From NCBI RefSeq assembly GCF_026241895.1, contig NZ_JAPJIV010000027.1, forward strand, positions 1 through 64,000: a stretch of DNA of 64,000 bases. The letters are read 5' to 3'. This DNA comes from Pseudomonas sp. RIT-562. Its GTDB lineage: Bacteria; Pseudomonadota; Gammaproteobacteria; Pseudomonadales; Pseudomonadaceae. Shown one piece after another: positions 9,526 to 18,411 of this stretch. Within the stretch, counting starts at the first letter, position 1; the number at the start of each line of letters is the position of its first letter. The position numbers and the translations under genes were made by a program. Under the pieces are notes generated by a model. The model did no database searches and was not told where the DNA came from. It worked only from the letters and a program-made list of their open reading frames with translations.

Positions 9526-10836
9526 ATGACCACTGAAAAAATAAAAACAGATACGCTGATTGTGGGCGCCGGTCAGGCTGGCGTGGCGATGAGCGAGCAC
9601 CTGAGCAAACTCGGAGTGCCGCACCTGGTGCTGGAGCGCAACCGTATTGCCGAACGCTGGCGCACCGGGCGCTGGGATTCGTTGGTGGCCAACGGTCCAG
9701 CCTGGCACGATCGATTTCCCGGCCTGGAATTCGACGACCTTAGCCCTGACGGCTTTGCCCCGAAAGAGCGGGTGGCCGACTACTTCGAAGCCTACGCCAA
9801 AAAATTCAATGCGCCGGTGCGCACTGGCGTGGAGGTGTTCAAAGTCGAGCGCAATGTCGGTCGTCCCGGCTTCACCATTGAAACCTCCGACGGCGTGATC
9901 GAAGCCAACCGGGTCGTTGCAGCCACCGGGCCGTTCCAGCGTCCGGTCATTCCGCCGATCGCGCCGCAGGATTCGCCGTTTCTGCAGATCCACTCCGCCG
10001 ACTACCGCAACCCTGGGCAACTGCCTGAAGGCGCGGTGCTGGTGGTGGGAGCAGGCTCATCCGGGGTACAAATCGCCGATGAATTGCAGCGTGCCGGGAA
10101 AAAGGTTTACCTCTCCGTGGGTGCCCATGACCGTCCGCCCCGTGCCTATCGCAACCGCGATTTCTGCTGGTGGCTGGGGGTACTCGGCGAGTGGGACCAG
10201 GCTGCAATGAAACCTGGTCGGGAACATGTGACCATTGCCGTCAGTGGCGCCCATGGCGGGCGTACGGTGGATTTTCGTGGCCTGGCGCATCGCGGCATGA
10301 CCTTGGTAGGTTTGACCCAGTCCTTCAACGGCGCTGTGGCGACCTTCCAGCCGAACCTGGCCGAGAACCTGGCCCGCGGGGACGAGAACTACCTGGCGCT
10401 GCTCGACGCGGCCGACGCCTATATCGAACGCAATGGCCTGGACTTGCCCCTCGAGCCAGAAGCGCGCCACACCTTCCCCGACCCGGACTGTGTCACCCAC
10501 CCGATCCTCGAACTTGACCTGGCCAAGGCCGGCGTGACCTCGATCATCTGGGCCACCGGTTTTGCCACTGACTACAGCTGGCTGAACGTCGACGCCTTCG
10601 ATGAGCACGGCAAGCCCAAACATCAGCGCGGCGTGTCGAACGAGCCCGGTGTGTATTTCCTCGGCCTGCCGTGGCAGTCCCGGCGCGGTTCGTCGTTCAT
10701 CTGGGGAGTGTGGCATGACGCCAAGTACGTGGCGGATCACATCGCCATCCAGCGCTCATACCTCGACTATCACGATGCCGCACAGCGCCAGGCAGAGACC
10801 TTCGCGGTCGCGCCAAAAACCACGATCAGTGCTTGA
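9526..10836 (+). CDS. Flavin-containing monooxygenase-like FAD/NAD(P) oxidoreductase
   Basis: Likely oxygenates or oxidises a small substrate using FAD and NAD(P)H. Two Rossmann fingerprints are visible: TLIVGAGQAGVAMSEHL near the N-terminus binds FAD, and LVVGAGSSGVQIADEL in the middle binds NAD(P)H. An intervening WRTGRWDSLVANGP and the late IIWATGFATDYSWL match the flavin monooxygenase-like class. The start at 9526 follows GGGTAGAG; an upstream in-frame ATG at 9481 is less well placed. It is followed 21 bases later by a RidA gene, then DUF1028, M20 and NCS1 permease genes, which suggests one step of nitrogen-compound catabolism. The substrate is unknown. Confidence 0.8.
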   Translation: MTTEKIKTDTLIVGAGQAGVAMSEHLSKLGVPHLVLERNRIAERWRTGRWDSLVANGPAWHDRFPGLEFDDLSPDGFAPKERVADYFEAYAKKFNAPVRTGVEVFKVERNVGRPGFTIETSDGVIEANRVVAATGPFQRPVIPPIAPQDSPFLQIHSADYRNPGQLPEGAVLVVGAGSSGVQIADELQRAGKKVYLSVGAHDRPPRAYRNRDFCWWLGVLGEWDQAAMKPGREHVTIAVSGAHGGRTVDFRGLAHRGMTLVGLTQSFNGAVATFQPNLAENLARGDENYLALLDAADAYIERNGLDLPLEPEARHTFPDPDCVTHPILELDLAKAGVTSIIWATGFATDYSWLNVDAFDEHGKPKHQRGVSNEPGVYFLGLPWQSRRGSSFIWGVWHDAKYVADHIAIQRSYLDYHDAAQRQAETFAVAPKTTISA

Positions 10837-10857
10837 TTTCCATTTCAGGAGCCTCAC

Positions 10858-11274
10858 ATGTCCACGCCGACCCATACCCGTATTCGCATGTTCAACACCA
10901 AGCAAACCTACCCGAATCAGACCCTGGACAACGACCTGTGCCAGGCCGTGCGCGCCGGCAACACGGTGTATGTCCGTGGCCAGGTCGGTACCGATTTCGA
11001 GGGCAACCTGATCGGCCTCGGTGACCCGCGGGCACAGGCCGAACAGGCCATGCGCAACGTCAAGCAATTGCTGGAAGAGGCAGGCAGCGACCTGAGCCAC
11101 ATCGTCAAGACCACCACTTACCTAATCGACCCGCGTTACCGCGAGTCGGTGTACCAGGAGGTGGGGAAATGGCTTAAAGGGGTTTTCCCGATTTCCACCG
11201 GGTTGGTGGTGTCGGCCCTGGGACAGCCGCAGTGGTTGATGGAGATTGATGTGATTGCGGTGATTCCGGAGTAG
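10858..11274 (+). CDS. RidA/YjgF family reactive-enamine deaminase
   Basis: RidA proteins hydrolyse reactive imine/enamine intermediates to keto compounds and ammonia. The 138-residue product has family features: RAGNTVYVRGQVGTDFEG, QAEQAMRNVKQLLEEAG, HIVKTTTYLIDPRYRE and a C-terminal EIDVIAVIP. It begins 21 bases after the monooxygenase stop, with an AGGAG ahead of the ATG. Together they fit an oxidase that yields an imine which this protein then clears. It may belong to a pathway-specific RidA subgroup rather than housekeeping RidA. Confidence 0.88.
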   Translation: MSTPTHTRIRMFNTKQTYPNQTLDNDLCQAVRAGNTVYVRGQVGTDFEGNLIGLGDPRAQAEQAMRNVKQLLEEAGSDLSHIVKTTTYLIDPRYRESVYQEVGKWLKGVFPISTGLVVSALGQPQWLMEIDVIAVIPE

Positions 11275-11288
11275 AGACCGCAGCGCGG

Positions 11289-11366
11289 CCATCGCGAGCA
11301 AGCTTTGCTCCCACAGGCGAAATGCAGACTGACAACCTGTGGGAGCAAAGCTTGCTCGCGATGAGG
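11289..11366. repeat. REP inverted pair
   Basis: Two copies of the Pseudomonas REP core face each other (ATCGCGAGCAAGCTTTGCTC and its reverse complement) around a 20-base spacer. The transcript would fold into a long hairpin between the RidA and DUF1028 genes, which may stabilise or attenuate the message. Confidence 0.9.
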
Positions 11367-11414
11367 CCAGCAGACAAACCAGCAAAAAATCGGCCTACCA
11401 AGGAGCAACCTCCC

Positions 11415-12092
11415 ATGACTTTTTCCATCGCCGCTCGCTGTCCCGAAACCGGTCAGTTCGGCATCGCCATCAGCTCCTCCAGTATCGCCGTCGGCGCCCG
11501 CTGCCCGTGGCTGCTGCCGGGTGTCGGGGCGGTCTCCACGCAGAACATCACCCTGCCCTCCCTCGGCCCGGAAACCCTGGCCCTAATGGAACAGGGCGTG
11601 GCGCCCGCCGAGGCACTGGACAAGGTGCTGACGCGCAACGGCTACAGCCAGTATCGCCAGATCACCGCCATCGACCACCTCGGGCGCACCGCGCATTTCA
11701 GTGGCAGCGACACCCTCGGCAATCACAATGCAGTCTCCGGCGAACAATGCGTGGCTGCCGGTAACATGCTCGCGAGTCGATCGGTCATCGAGGCCATGGT
11801 CAGCGCATTTGAACAGGGTGAAGGTCAGCTGGCCGACCGCCTGCTCGCCGCGATGAACGCCGCGATCGCCGCCGGTGGCGAGGCCGGGCCGGTGCATTCG
11901 GCAGCACTGGTAGTAGTCGGCGAACTGACCTGGCCGATCATCAATTTGCGGGTGGATTGGGCAGACGAGGAGCCCATCGCGCAACTGCAAAAACTTTGGC
12001 AAGCCTATCGCCCGCAGGTCCAGGACTACATCGACCGCGCCCTCGCTCCCGACAGATCCCCAGGTTACGGAGTCGCCGGAGATGATCGATGA
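11415..12092 (+). CDS. DUF1028 family protein (Ntn-hydrolase-like)
   Basis: The product of 225 residues matches DUF1028: it starts MTFSIAARCPETGQFGIAIS, followed by SSSIAVGARCPW and VSTQNITLP, the typical opening of this putative Ntn-hydrolase-like family. Function is not established; family members often neighbour RidA and amidohydrolases. The start at 11415 has AGGAG at 11401-11405. The stop overlaps the start of the next gene, indicating coupling. A longer frame starting at 11322 runs through the REP element and is not used. Confidence 0.85.
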   Translation: MTFSIAARCPETGQFGIAISSSSIAVGARCPWLLPGVGAVSTQNITLPSLGPETLALMEQGVAPAEALDKVLTRNGYSQYRQITAIDHLGRTAHFSGSDTLGNHNAVSGEQCVAAGNMLASRSVIEAMVSAFEQGEGQLADRLLAAMNAAIAAGGEAGPVHSAALVVVGELTWPIINLRVDWADEEPIAQLQKLWQAYRPQVQDYIDRALAPDRSPGYGVAGDDR

Positions 12093-13249
12093 GTAACAGC
12101 GTCGATCTGCTGAAAATCCTGGTGGCGTTCGACACCACGAGCCGCGAATCCAACCTGCAACTGATCGAGTTCGTGCGCGACTACCTCGCAGGTTTTGCTG
12201 TGCCCTGCGAGCTGGTCTACAACGAGCAGCGCAGCAAGGCCAATCTGTTCGCCAGCATCGGCCCCGCCCAGGTGCCAGGCATTGTCCTGTCCGGCCACAC
12301 CGATGTGGTGCCGGTGGACGGCCAGCCGTGGACGGTGCCACCGTTTGAGCTGACCGAGCGCAACGGCAAGCTGTACGGTCGCGGCACCGCGGACATGAAA
12401 GGCTACATCGCCTGCGTACTCGCCCTGGTGCCGTCGCTCGTCGAGGCAGATCTGCGCATGCCGGTGCACATGGCGTTGTCTTATGATGAAGAAGTTGGTT
12501 GCCTGGGCGTTCGTTCGTTACTCAAGGCATTGGAGCAGCGCCCGGTAAAGCCGAGGCTGTGCATCATCGGCGAGCCGACCGAGTTGAAGCCGGTGTTAGG
12601 CCACAAGGGCAAGCTGGCGATGCGCTGCGACATCCATGGTGAAGCCTGCCATTCGGCGTATGCCCCACTCGGGGTCAATGCCATTGAGTACGCCGCCGAG
12701 TTGATCGGTGAACTGGGCCGGATCGGCACTCGACTCAAAGCACCAGAACACCACGACGCGCGCTTCGACCCGCCTTTCAGCACCGTGCAGACCGGGATGA
12801 TTTCCGGCGGCAAGGCGCTGAACATCGTACCCGCCGATTGCCGTTTCGATTTTGAAATCCGCGCGCTCCCGTCCCACGACCCGAGCACAGTCGCGCAGGA
12901 ATTGAAGACCTACGCCGAGCAACAGGTATTGCCGCGCATGCTGGCCGTGAGCGAGCGCAGTGCTATCCATTTCAGCGAGCTGTCGGCCTACCCCGGACTA
13001 GCCACCGACGCGCACAGCGAAGCGGCTGAGTTGATTGCCGCATTCGCCGGCTCCCGGGATTTTGGCACGGTAGCCTTCGGCACCGAAGGCGGCCTGTTCG
13101 ACGCTGCAGGCATACCTACCGTGGTCTGCGGCCCCGGAAGCATGGATCAAGGCCACAAACCCGACGAATTTGTGAGCCTCGAACAACTGGCTGCGTGCGA
13201 TGAAATGCTGCAGCGAATGCTGTCATCCATCCGCCTACCAGCCCAATAA
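12089..13249 (+). CDS. M20 family deacetylase (ArgE/acetylornithine deacetylase-like)
   Basis: Zinc-dependent amide hydrolase of 386 residues in the ArgE/DapE/CPG2 superfamily. Metal-binding and catalytic motifs are visible: SGHTDVVPVDG (first His and Asp), GRGTADMKG (bridging Asp), YDEEVGCLG (catalytic Glu-Glu), GEPTELKP, and the final CGPGSMDQGHKPDEF histidine. It is coupled to the DUF1028 gene by overlapping stop and start. The context suggests removal of an acyl or formyl group from an amino-compound made by the upstream enzymes rather than arginine synthesis. Confidence 0.85.
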   Translation: MSNSVDLLKILVAFDTTSRESNLQLIEFVRDYLAGFAVPCELVYNEQRSKANLFASIGPAQVPGIVLSGHTDVVPVDGQPWTVPPFELTERNGKLYGRGTADMKGYIACVLALVPSLVEADLRMPVHMALSYDEEVGCLGVRSLLKALEQRPVKPRLCIIGEPTELKPVLGHKGKLAMRCDIHGEACHSAYAPLGVNAIEYAAELIGELGRIGTRLKAPEHHDARFDPPFSTVQTGMISGGKALNIVPADCRFDFEIRALPSHDPSTVAQELKTYAEQQVLPRMLAVSERSAIHFSELSAYPGLATDAHSEAAELIAAFAGSRDFGTVAFGTEGGLFDAAGIPTVVCGPGSMDQGHKPDEFVSLEQLAACDEMLQRMLSSIRLPAQ

Positions 13250-13288
13250 TCCAAGGCTGCTATACGTCTTAATCCCCCGCATATCCAT

Positions 13289-13379
13289 TGTAGGAGTGAG
13301 CCTGCTCGCGATGACGGCCTAACATTCAACATCGATGTTGCCTGTTAATCCGCCATCGCGAGCAGGCTCACTCCTACAG
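13289..13379. repeat. REP inverted pair
   Basis: GTAGGAGTGAGCCTGCTCGC at 13291 is repeated in inverted orientation, ending at 13379, forming a large potential hairpin between the M20 gene and the permease gene. Confidence 0.9.
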
Positions 13380-13547
13380 GTTTTGCGGCCCCCCACCGAC
13401 CTATTTTTTTTAGCGTCTATACCAACAAACTTACTAATTTATCTATCCCACCCCACCGCACATCATCAACTCCAACAAGAAAAGTGTCGCCCCCGTGCAG
13501 CGCTCACCGAAGTACGTCCACGTACTCAAATTGCCTTGGAGTTCGTC

Positions 13548-14963
13548 ATGGCCACCTCAGCAGCAACCTCCGCTCCACTCATCGAAAAACACACGATAGG
13601 CTACGTGCCTCCCGAAGATCGCCATGGAAAAACCAGGGACCTGTTCACCCTCTGGTTCGGCGGCAACATCGCACCGTTGCCCATCGTCACTGGCGCCCTC
13701 GGCGTGCAAATGTTCCACCTCAACCTGGTATGGGGCATCGTCGCCATCCTTGTTGGCCACCTGGTCGGTGGCGTGCTGATGGCGCTGCATTCGGCCCAGG
13801 GTCCGCAGATGGGCATCCCGCAGATGATCCAGAGCCGCGCGCAGTTCGGCTCCCTTGGTGCGCTATTGGTGGTGCTGATCGCCGGCATCATGTACATCGG
13901 CTTCTTCGCCTCCAACATCGTCCTCGCCGGCAAATCCCTGCACGGCGTGGTCGACAGCGTGCCGGTGCCAGTGGGCATCGTCATCGGGGCCCTCGGTTCA
14001 GGCATCATCGGCATCATCGGCTACCGCTTCATCCACGTGCTCAACCGCATCGGCACCTGGGTGCTCGGCGCTGGAATCGTGCTGGGCTTCGGCTATATCT
14101 TCACCCATGTGCAGACCGCCGACTTCCTCACCCGCGGCAGCTTCAACATTTCCGGCTGGCTGGCCACCGTATCCCTGGCTGCGCTCTGGCAGATCGCCTT
14201 CGCCCCTTATGTCTCGGATTACTCGCGCTACCTGCCGGCCGACGTCCCGGTAGCGGCCACGTTCTGGACCACTTATCTGGGCACCGTGCTCGGCTCCAGC
14301 CTGTCCTTCATCTTCGGCGCCGTCGCCGTGCTGGCCACGCCCGTCGGCATGGACACCATGGACGCGGTCAAACTCGCCACCGGCTCCATCGGTTCGCTGA
14401 TGCTGGTGCTGTTCCTGCTCAGCGTCATCAGCCACAACGCCCTCAACCTCTACGGCGCTGTGCTGTCGCTGATCACCCTGGTACAAACGTTCGCCTACCG
14501 CTGGATCCCCACCGCAAAAAGCCGCGCCGTCATCTCGATCATCGTCCTCGCCGGCTGCTGCTTCGCCGCCGTCGGCGCATCGGCGGACTTCATCGGCCAC
14601 TTCGTCGACATGGTGCTGGTGCTGCTGGTGGTCCTCGTGCCTTGGACCGCGATCAACCTGATCGACTTCTACGCGATCCACAAAGGCCAGTACGACATCA
14701 ACTCGATCTTTAAAGTGGACGGCGGCATCTACGGCCGCTACAACCCGCAGGCGCTGCTGGCCTACGCCATCGGCATCGTGGTGCAGATTCCGTTCATGAA
14801 CACGCCGATGTATGTCGGGCCGATTTCCGAGCACATCAATGGCGCAGATTTGTCCTGGCTGGTGGGGTTGTTGGTGACTTCGCCGCTCTACTACTGGCTG
14901 GCCAACCGCGACACCGCCTACAAACGCCGACTCTCCAACGGCAAACTGGCGAACTCGGTTTAA
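13548..14963 (+). CDS. NCS1 family permease (cytosine/purine/hydantoin type)
   Basis: Integral inner-membrane transporter of 471 residues with about 12 hydrophobic segments. NCS1 features include LFTLWFGGNIAPLPIVTGAL near the N-terminus, GIPQMIQSRAQFG, and WQIAFAPYVSDYSRYLP in the middle. The start at 13548 (MATSAATSAPLIEKH) has GGAG at 13538; an upstream frame start at 13335 lies inside the REP element. It probably imports the nitrogen compound handled by the four upstream enzymes. The final segment ends KLANSV. Confidence 0.88.
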   Translation: MATSAATSAPLIEKHTIGYVPPEDRHGKTRDLFTLWFGGNIAPLPIVTGALGVQMFHLNLVWGIVAILVGHLVGGVLMALHSAQGPQMGIPQMIQSRAQFGSLGALLVVLIAGIMYIGFFASNIVLAGKSLHGVVDSVPVPVGIVIGALGSGIIGIIGYRFIHVLNRIGTWVLGAGIVLGFGYIFTHVQTADFLTRGSFNISGWLATVSLAALWQIAFAPYVSDYSRYLPADVPVAATFWTTYLGTVLGSSLSFIFGAVAVLATPVGMDTMDAVKLATGSIGSLMLVLFLLSVISHNALNLYGAVLSLITLVQTFAYRWIPTAKSRAVISIIVLAGCCFAAVGASADFIGHFVDMVLVLLVVLVPWTAINLIDFYAIHKGQYDINSIFKVDGGIYGRYNPQALLAYAIGIVVQIPFMNTPMYVGPISEHINGADLSWLVGLLVTSPLYYWLANRDTAYKRRLSNGKLANSV

Positions 14964-14980
14964 TCAGCGCCACTGCCCAC

Positions 14981-15011
14981 CTGTAGGAGTGAGCCTGCTC
15001 GCGATGGGTCC
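14981..15011. repeat. Single REP element
   Basis: One copy of the same core (GTAGGAGTGAGCCTGCTCGC) lies just after the permease stop. Confidence 0.85.
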
Positions 15012-15150
15012 GTGATGGCCAATATCAATATTGGCTGTCACACCGCCACAAGCAAATCCCACAAACCCTACCTAAACAATCGCTCTCATCCGCTAGCCAG
15101 CCGATGAGTAAGATCATTGATTGATGAGATAACAGCGCCAGTTTTCAACG

Positions 15151-15534
15151 CTACACGACTTGTTCAGAAACCGTGCGAAAAAAATGAACAAGTCCGAGAG
15201 CGATAGTCAGAACAAAGCTTACCCCCCAAGTTATAAACAAAACGTGCTTCAAGCCGGCCGGGAAATTTTTAACATCATCGACAGCCAGCAACCCGCGCTT
15301 AACAGCAATATTTGGCGTCAGCAATGCCAGAGTAAGCAATCCATTTCGCATGCTCTTCCCAACTAGGCCAATATTGACATAGAGAGACTTGTTAGCCTTT
15401 ACGAAATTGCTGTTTTTCATCTGCTCCTCCGCTTTATCGGTATAAACATGAACCATAAAAAACAACCAAATCGCCGACAACAAAAATGGTACGAATATTA
15501 TTAACGATATCAGCCTGATAAACTCATGATTCAT
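15151..15534 (-). CDS. Small membrane protein, probable immunity protein
   Basis: A 127-residue protein with three or four hydrophobic segments (about residues 8-30, 60-80, 95-120). I do not recognise a named family. Its ATG overlaps the stop of a minus-strand open fragment encoding a glycine-zipper domain, the arrangement expected of a pore-forming toxin followed by its membrane immunity protein. Two decayed paralogues lie to the right, at 15997-16466 and 16448-16637. Low GC compared with flanking genes suggests acquisition. The immunity role is inferred from context and topology only. Confidence 0.55.
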   Translation of the reverse strand: MNHEFIRLISLIIFVPFLLSAIWLFFMVHVYTDKAEEQMKNSNFVKANKSLYVNIGLVGKSMRNGLLTLALLTPNIAVKRGLLAVDDVKNFPAGLKHVLFITWGVSFVLTIALGLVHFFRTVSEQVV

Positions 15535-15884
15535 TGCACCATTCTTCCGTAAAGGTATTCACCAAAATCTCCCCCCTCTTCCGAGCCGATTTTCCCCGCC
15601 TGCCACCCAGCCAATGCGCCGCCTACTACACCACACACCAAAGCCCCTGGGCCTCCAGTAGCGATACCTAACACGACTATGCACCCATACGTGGCCGCGG
15701 CTCCGCCAATGGAACCGAATACGGCACTTGCGCCGAGACCCCCAGCCAACGAAAAGCCTTCCACGTATTTGGCTTTGGTACACTCCTCATCTCTGTCTAG
15801 AGCGAATGCATTTCTGATCGCAAGCCCGGATGAAACGACCGATAGTGCAGTGCCGATATTTGCACCCTATCTAATGAATGCCAC
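15531..15884 (-). pseudogene. Glycine-zipper toxin C-terminal remnant
   Basis: The readable part includes an EECTKAKYVEGFSLAGG segment followed by three glycine-rich membrane stretches (GASAVFGSIGGAAATYG, IATGGPGALVCGVVGGALAG), resembling C-terminal pore-forming domains of T6SS or colicin-like effectors. Reading further upstream in the same frame, a TAG at 15867-15869 interrupts a still-similar VAFIR segment and another TAG follows at 15885-15887, so no toxin N-terminus is present. The stop overlaps the ATG of the adjacent small membrane protein. I conclude it is a broken toxin tail retained next to its likely immunity gene; family assignment is tentative. Confidence 0.5.
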
Positions 15885-15910
15885 CTAAATCCAGGCATGT
15901 ATCAGCGCCC

Positions 15911-15943
<33 letters not shown>

Positions 15944-15996
15944 ACTCCAGTGTTTATCGACAGGTTTTAAAAATGCGCTAGACATCCGAGTTTCTC

Positions 15997-16466
15997 TCAG
16001 ACACCACCAAGCCGGCCTGTGTAACGGAGATAAACCCCAAAAACCATCAATGTGCTGAATAGTACAAAACACATCCCGCACGAAAGGAATAATATCCACT
16101 TCAAGTCTTCGGGAATTCCTGCTCCTCTTTGAGATCTAGGATACCCCGCCTCGCACAAATACCCGAAATCATCAAAACCAAAGTGAGAACGCCATTACGC
16201 ATGGCTTTGCCAAGGAGTCCAGCTTGCGCAAACGCTGCTCGATTCGTTTCGACGAAAACACTCTTAGGCAATATTGACTCAGCTTTCTCCGTGTAATGAT
16301 GAACCATGTAGGCCAACCATATTTCTATTAGAATCATGGGCGCGAATAGTAATAGCGATATCAACCCGAGGGGAACATGGCTCAATGATCGACTCTTCAA
16401 AAAAATTCTTCGTCGACTCTTATCCTCCCCAAATGCCCAGTGCTTGGTCAGCCATTTGGTACACAT
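15997..16466 (-). pseudogene. Paralogue 2 of the small membrane (immunity-like) protein, frameshifted
   Basis: Similar to the 15151-15534 product: AYMVHHYTEKAES corresponds to FMVHVYTDKAEE and GKAMRNGVLTLVLM to GKSMRNGLLTLALL. The open frame stops early after EEQEFPKT. A one-base change of frame at about 16103-16110 recovers the missing last part (DLKWILFLSCGMCFVLFSTL), ending at a TGA at 15997-15999. The start is uncertain; an ATG at 16466 gives extra N-terminal residues absent from paralogue 1. It is best explained as a duplicated immunity gene losing function. Confidence 0.6.
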
Positions 16467-16637
16467 AGCATTAATGCGACACCAGAAAGAAAAAGCATGG
16501 ACCACGCACCTACCAAGACCCTTTTCAAAGCTACCGGAAAGCTTTTAACCTGATCAACGTTGACCTCCTCTCCTGGCCATCAATTCAGGCATTAATAAGA
16601 CGACCACAATAAAACCACTCCTGACTACGTTCCCCAT
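16448..16637 (-). pseudogene. Paralogue 3 of the small membrane (immunity-like) protein, fragment
   Basis: Only the C-terminal half remains and it is split between two frames: MGNVVRSGFIVVVLLMPEL aligns with GKSMRNGLLTLALLTPN of paralogue 1, then, in another frame, VNVDQVKSFPVALKRVLVG aligns with LAVDDVKNFPAGLKHVLF. An AAGGAGAGG lies directly ahead of the ATG at 16637, so a truncated peptide could still be made. This is the third tandem copy in the locus. Confidence 0.5.
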
Positions 16638-16814
16638 GCTTCCTCTCCTTTATTTTTGTTTTCAGGAGTGAATGTACGGCGGTTCAGATGGGCGGCGGGC
16701 TGTTGAATGGCCTGCAAAGCGCAAATTCAGACCGTTCCTATCCCGCTGCAGATTCGGACTGTAGGACATGTCTTATAAGCCTGGCTTTCAATGCTATCTG
16801 CTCCAGGGAAATCG

Positions 16815-16906
16815 CTGCCCCGCTCGACAAGCCCTGGGGCCAGACCATTTCTTACGTGCGTTGCCCCGACGGGACGCTGGTGGAACTCTGCACGCCAATA
16901 AAATGA
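16815..16906 (+). pseudogene. VOC/glyoxalase-family C-terminal scrap
   Basis: The last ~30 codons of an open frame read LDKPWGQTISYVRCPDGTLV then ELCTP before the stop, the typical end of a VOC (glyoxalase/bleomycin resistance) family protein, where a metal-binding Glu lies in the final strand. Sequence before it has no such similarity, so only a 3' remnant survives. Confidence 0.6.
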
Positions 16907-16956
16907 ACCCTCAGCGCCTCCGCCCACCTAACTGAAGGACTATCAGGAGGTGGCTT

Positions 16957-17175
16957 ATGCAAATCGAAACGATCTGGATCGTACTCGCGGCAGTTCTTGT
17001 GCTGGTGGAGTTGTGGGCGATTAATCGGGTGCGTAAAGCCGAGGGCAAGTCGAGTAACAAGCTGGTGTGGATTGTGGTGATCGTATTTGTGCCGCTGTTC
17101 GGGTTGCTGGCGTGGGCAGCAGCTGGACCGAAGCACACAGCGCGTAATCCGCATTCGCCGCAGGCCAGGCAGTAA
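16957..17175 (+). CDS. Small inner-membrane protein, PLDc_N domain type
   Basis: A 72-residue protein with two hydrophobic helices, IWIVLAAVLVLVELWAI and LVWIVVIVFVPLFGLLAW, and a short basic tail. This layout matches the PLDc_N (phospholipase D-nuclease N-terminal) small membrane family, whose role is unclear. AGGAGG lies just ahead of the ATG. A strong terminator follows. Confidence 0.65.
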   Translation: MQIETIWIVLAAVLVLVELWAINRVRKAEGKSSNKLVWIVVIVFVPLFGLLAWAAAGPKHTARNPHSPQARQ

Positions 17176-17209
17176 AACCAAGCGGCACTGACATCTAATC
17201 CTCAAACAA

Positions 17210-17242
17210 CCAAGCCCCGACAATTCGGGGCTTGGTTTTTTT
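17210..17242 (+). terminator. Rho-independent terminator
   Basis: An 11-base-pair stem CCAAGCCCCGA / TCGGGGCTTGG with a CAAT loop is followed by seven T residues. It ends transcription of the PLDc_N gene. Confidence 0.9.
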
Positions 17243-17436
17243 ATTTACTCGCGCGCTCTCTCGTGAGCAGCTGCCGGAGCCTCGCACAGATGACCGCCCT
17301 GTCACTTCTGACAGTAGACAGCTGAAATACAAGCGCCTAGCTTAAATTCACTTCTTCCATCCCAGTACTGCTCACTCAACCAGGTCAGGACGGTGTCAGC
17401 CAAGTAGTGCCCTGCCGCATCACAAGGTACTCAGAC

Positions 17437-17874
17437 ATGAACCTGTACTCCTGGCTCGCACTCGCCAGTTACTCACTGGTTTTCCTGATCGTTGTGACAT
17501 TTGCGCTGGTATACCTGCGACGCTCGGATTTCCTGCCTTACCACAGCATCGCCACGGCTCGAACGTGGGATCAGCTCGATTCGCGCATGCAGTTGCTGAT
17601 CATGGCGCTGATCAAAGTTGCCGGATGGGCATGGCTGGCTTTGGCTATCGCCGGGTTCTCGCTGCTGTACCTGTTGTTTACGGGCAACGCTGCGGTCACC
17701 CAACTTGTGATGTTTCAAGTCTTCTGCCTGGTTGCCGTCACGCCCCCGGTAGCCATCGCTATTTACGTGCGCAACAAAACCGCTGCACCCACTCCGATTC
17801 GCAGTGGCTCTCTCGTCGTAGTGCTCACGCTGCTGGGATTCACCTTCGCGTTGCTTTCTGAGTTTTACCCTTAG
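17437..17874 (+). CDS. Four-helix membrane protein of unknown function
   Basis: A 145-residue product starting MNLYSWLALASYSLVF with four hydrophobic segments (about 5-27, 55-78, 85-110, 122-142). I do not recognise a named family. The start at 17437 was chosen because the protein there begins with its first membrane segment; an upstream in-frame start at 17407 has no clear ribosome site. The thioesterase gene follows after 40 bases, so they may be co-transcribed. Confidence 0.6.
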   Translation: MNLYSWLALASYSLVFLIVVTFALVYLRRSDFLPYHSIATARTWDQLDSRMQLLIMALIKVAGWAWLALAIAGFSLLYLLFTGNAAVTQLVMFQVFCLVAVTPPVAIAIYVRNKTAAPTPIRSGSLVVVLTLLGFTFALLSEFYP

Positions 17875-17914
17875 CTGTGCAAGTTCGTACTCCACTCCAC
17901 ATAGGTAACTGACC

Positions 17915-18343
17915 ATGCATCCCGACTCGTTATTCCTGGCAGTCGTTAACGGTGAGCGTCATCTGTCGAATGCAGCGGATTTACTCGGCTGGAAATTCAT
18001 CAGGTACGACGAAGGTGACGCCTATATTGAGTTTGAGGCCTCCGGTGCGCTGACCAATCCAATGGGCAATATTCAGGGGGGCATGTTGTCTGCCATGCTG
18101 GATGACTGCATGGGGCCAGCGGTGTATCTGACTCTGCCTTCGGACCAGGTCGCCGTGACGGTGGAGGCACAGACCCGGTTCCTGCGGGCCGTCAAGCCAG
18201 GTCGCATCTACGGATTGGGCCGAATCGATCACGCGGACGGCAAGAGATGCTACACCTGGGGCCAACTCACCAATGAAGCAAACGAAGTGGTGGCGACGGC
18301 GACGGCGATTTACCAGGTCGTCACCCTGGGTAAAAAGCCGTGA
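17915..18343 (+). CDS. PaaI-type hotdog-fold thioesterase
   Basis: A 142-residue hotdog protein likely to hydrolyse acyl-CoA thioesters. The core helix region GNIQGGMLSAMLDDCMGPAV carries the family's G-G-x-x-x-x-x-D catalytic stretch, followed by the strands VEAQTRFLRAVKPGRI and the closing YQVVTLG. Length and motif order fit the PaaI/YbgC superfamily. The substrate is not evident from context. Confidence 0.8.
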   Translation: MHPDSLFLAVVNGERHLSNAADLLGWKFIRYDEGDAYIEFEASGALTNPMGNIQGGMLSAMLDDCMGPAVYLTLPSDQVAVTVEAQTRFLRAVKPGRIYGLGRIDHADGKRCYTWGQLTNEANEVVATATAIYQVVTLGKKP

Positions 18344-18411
18344 CACTGGCGATTGGGAATTAAGCGGACGCAGCCCCCGGCAGCAGCCACAGGCTGCCGT
18401 GCGCACTGCTA

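Noticed and set aside
13484..14713. A 409-codon plus frame overlapping the permease gene
   Set aside because: Arg/His/Pro-rich reading without membrane segments; the overlapping NCS1 permease frame has clear family motifs.
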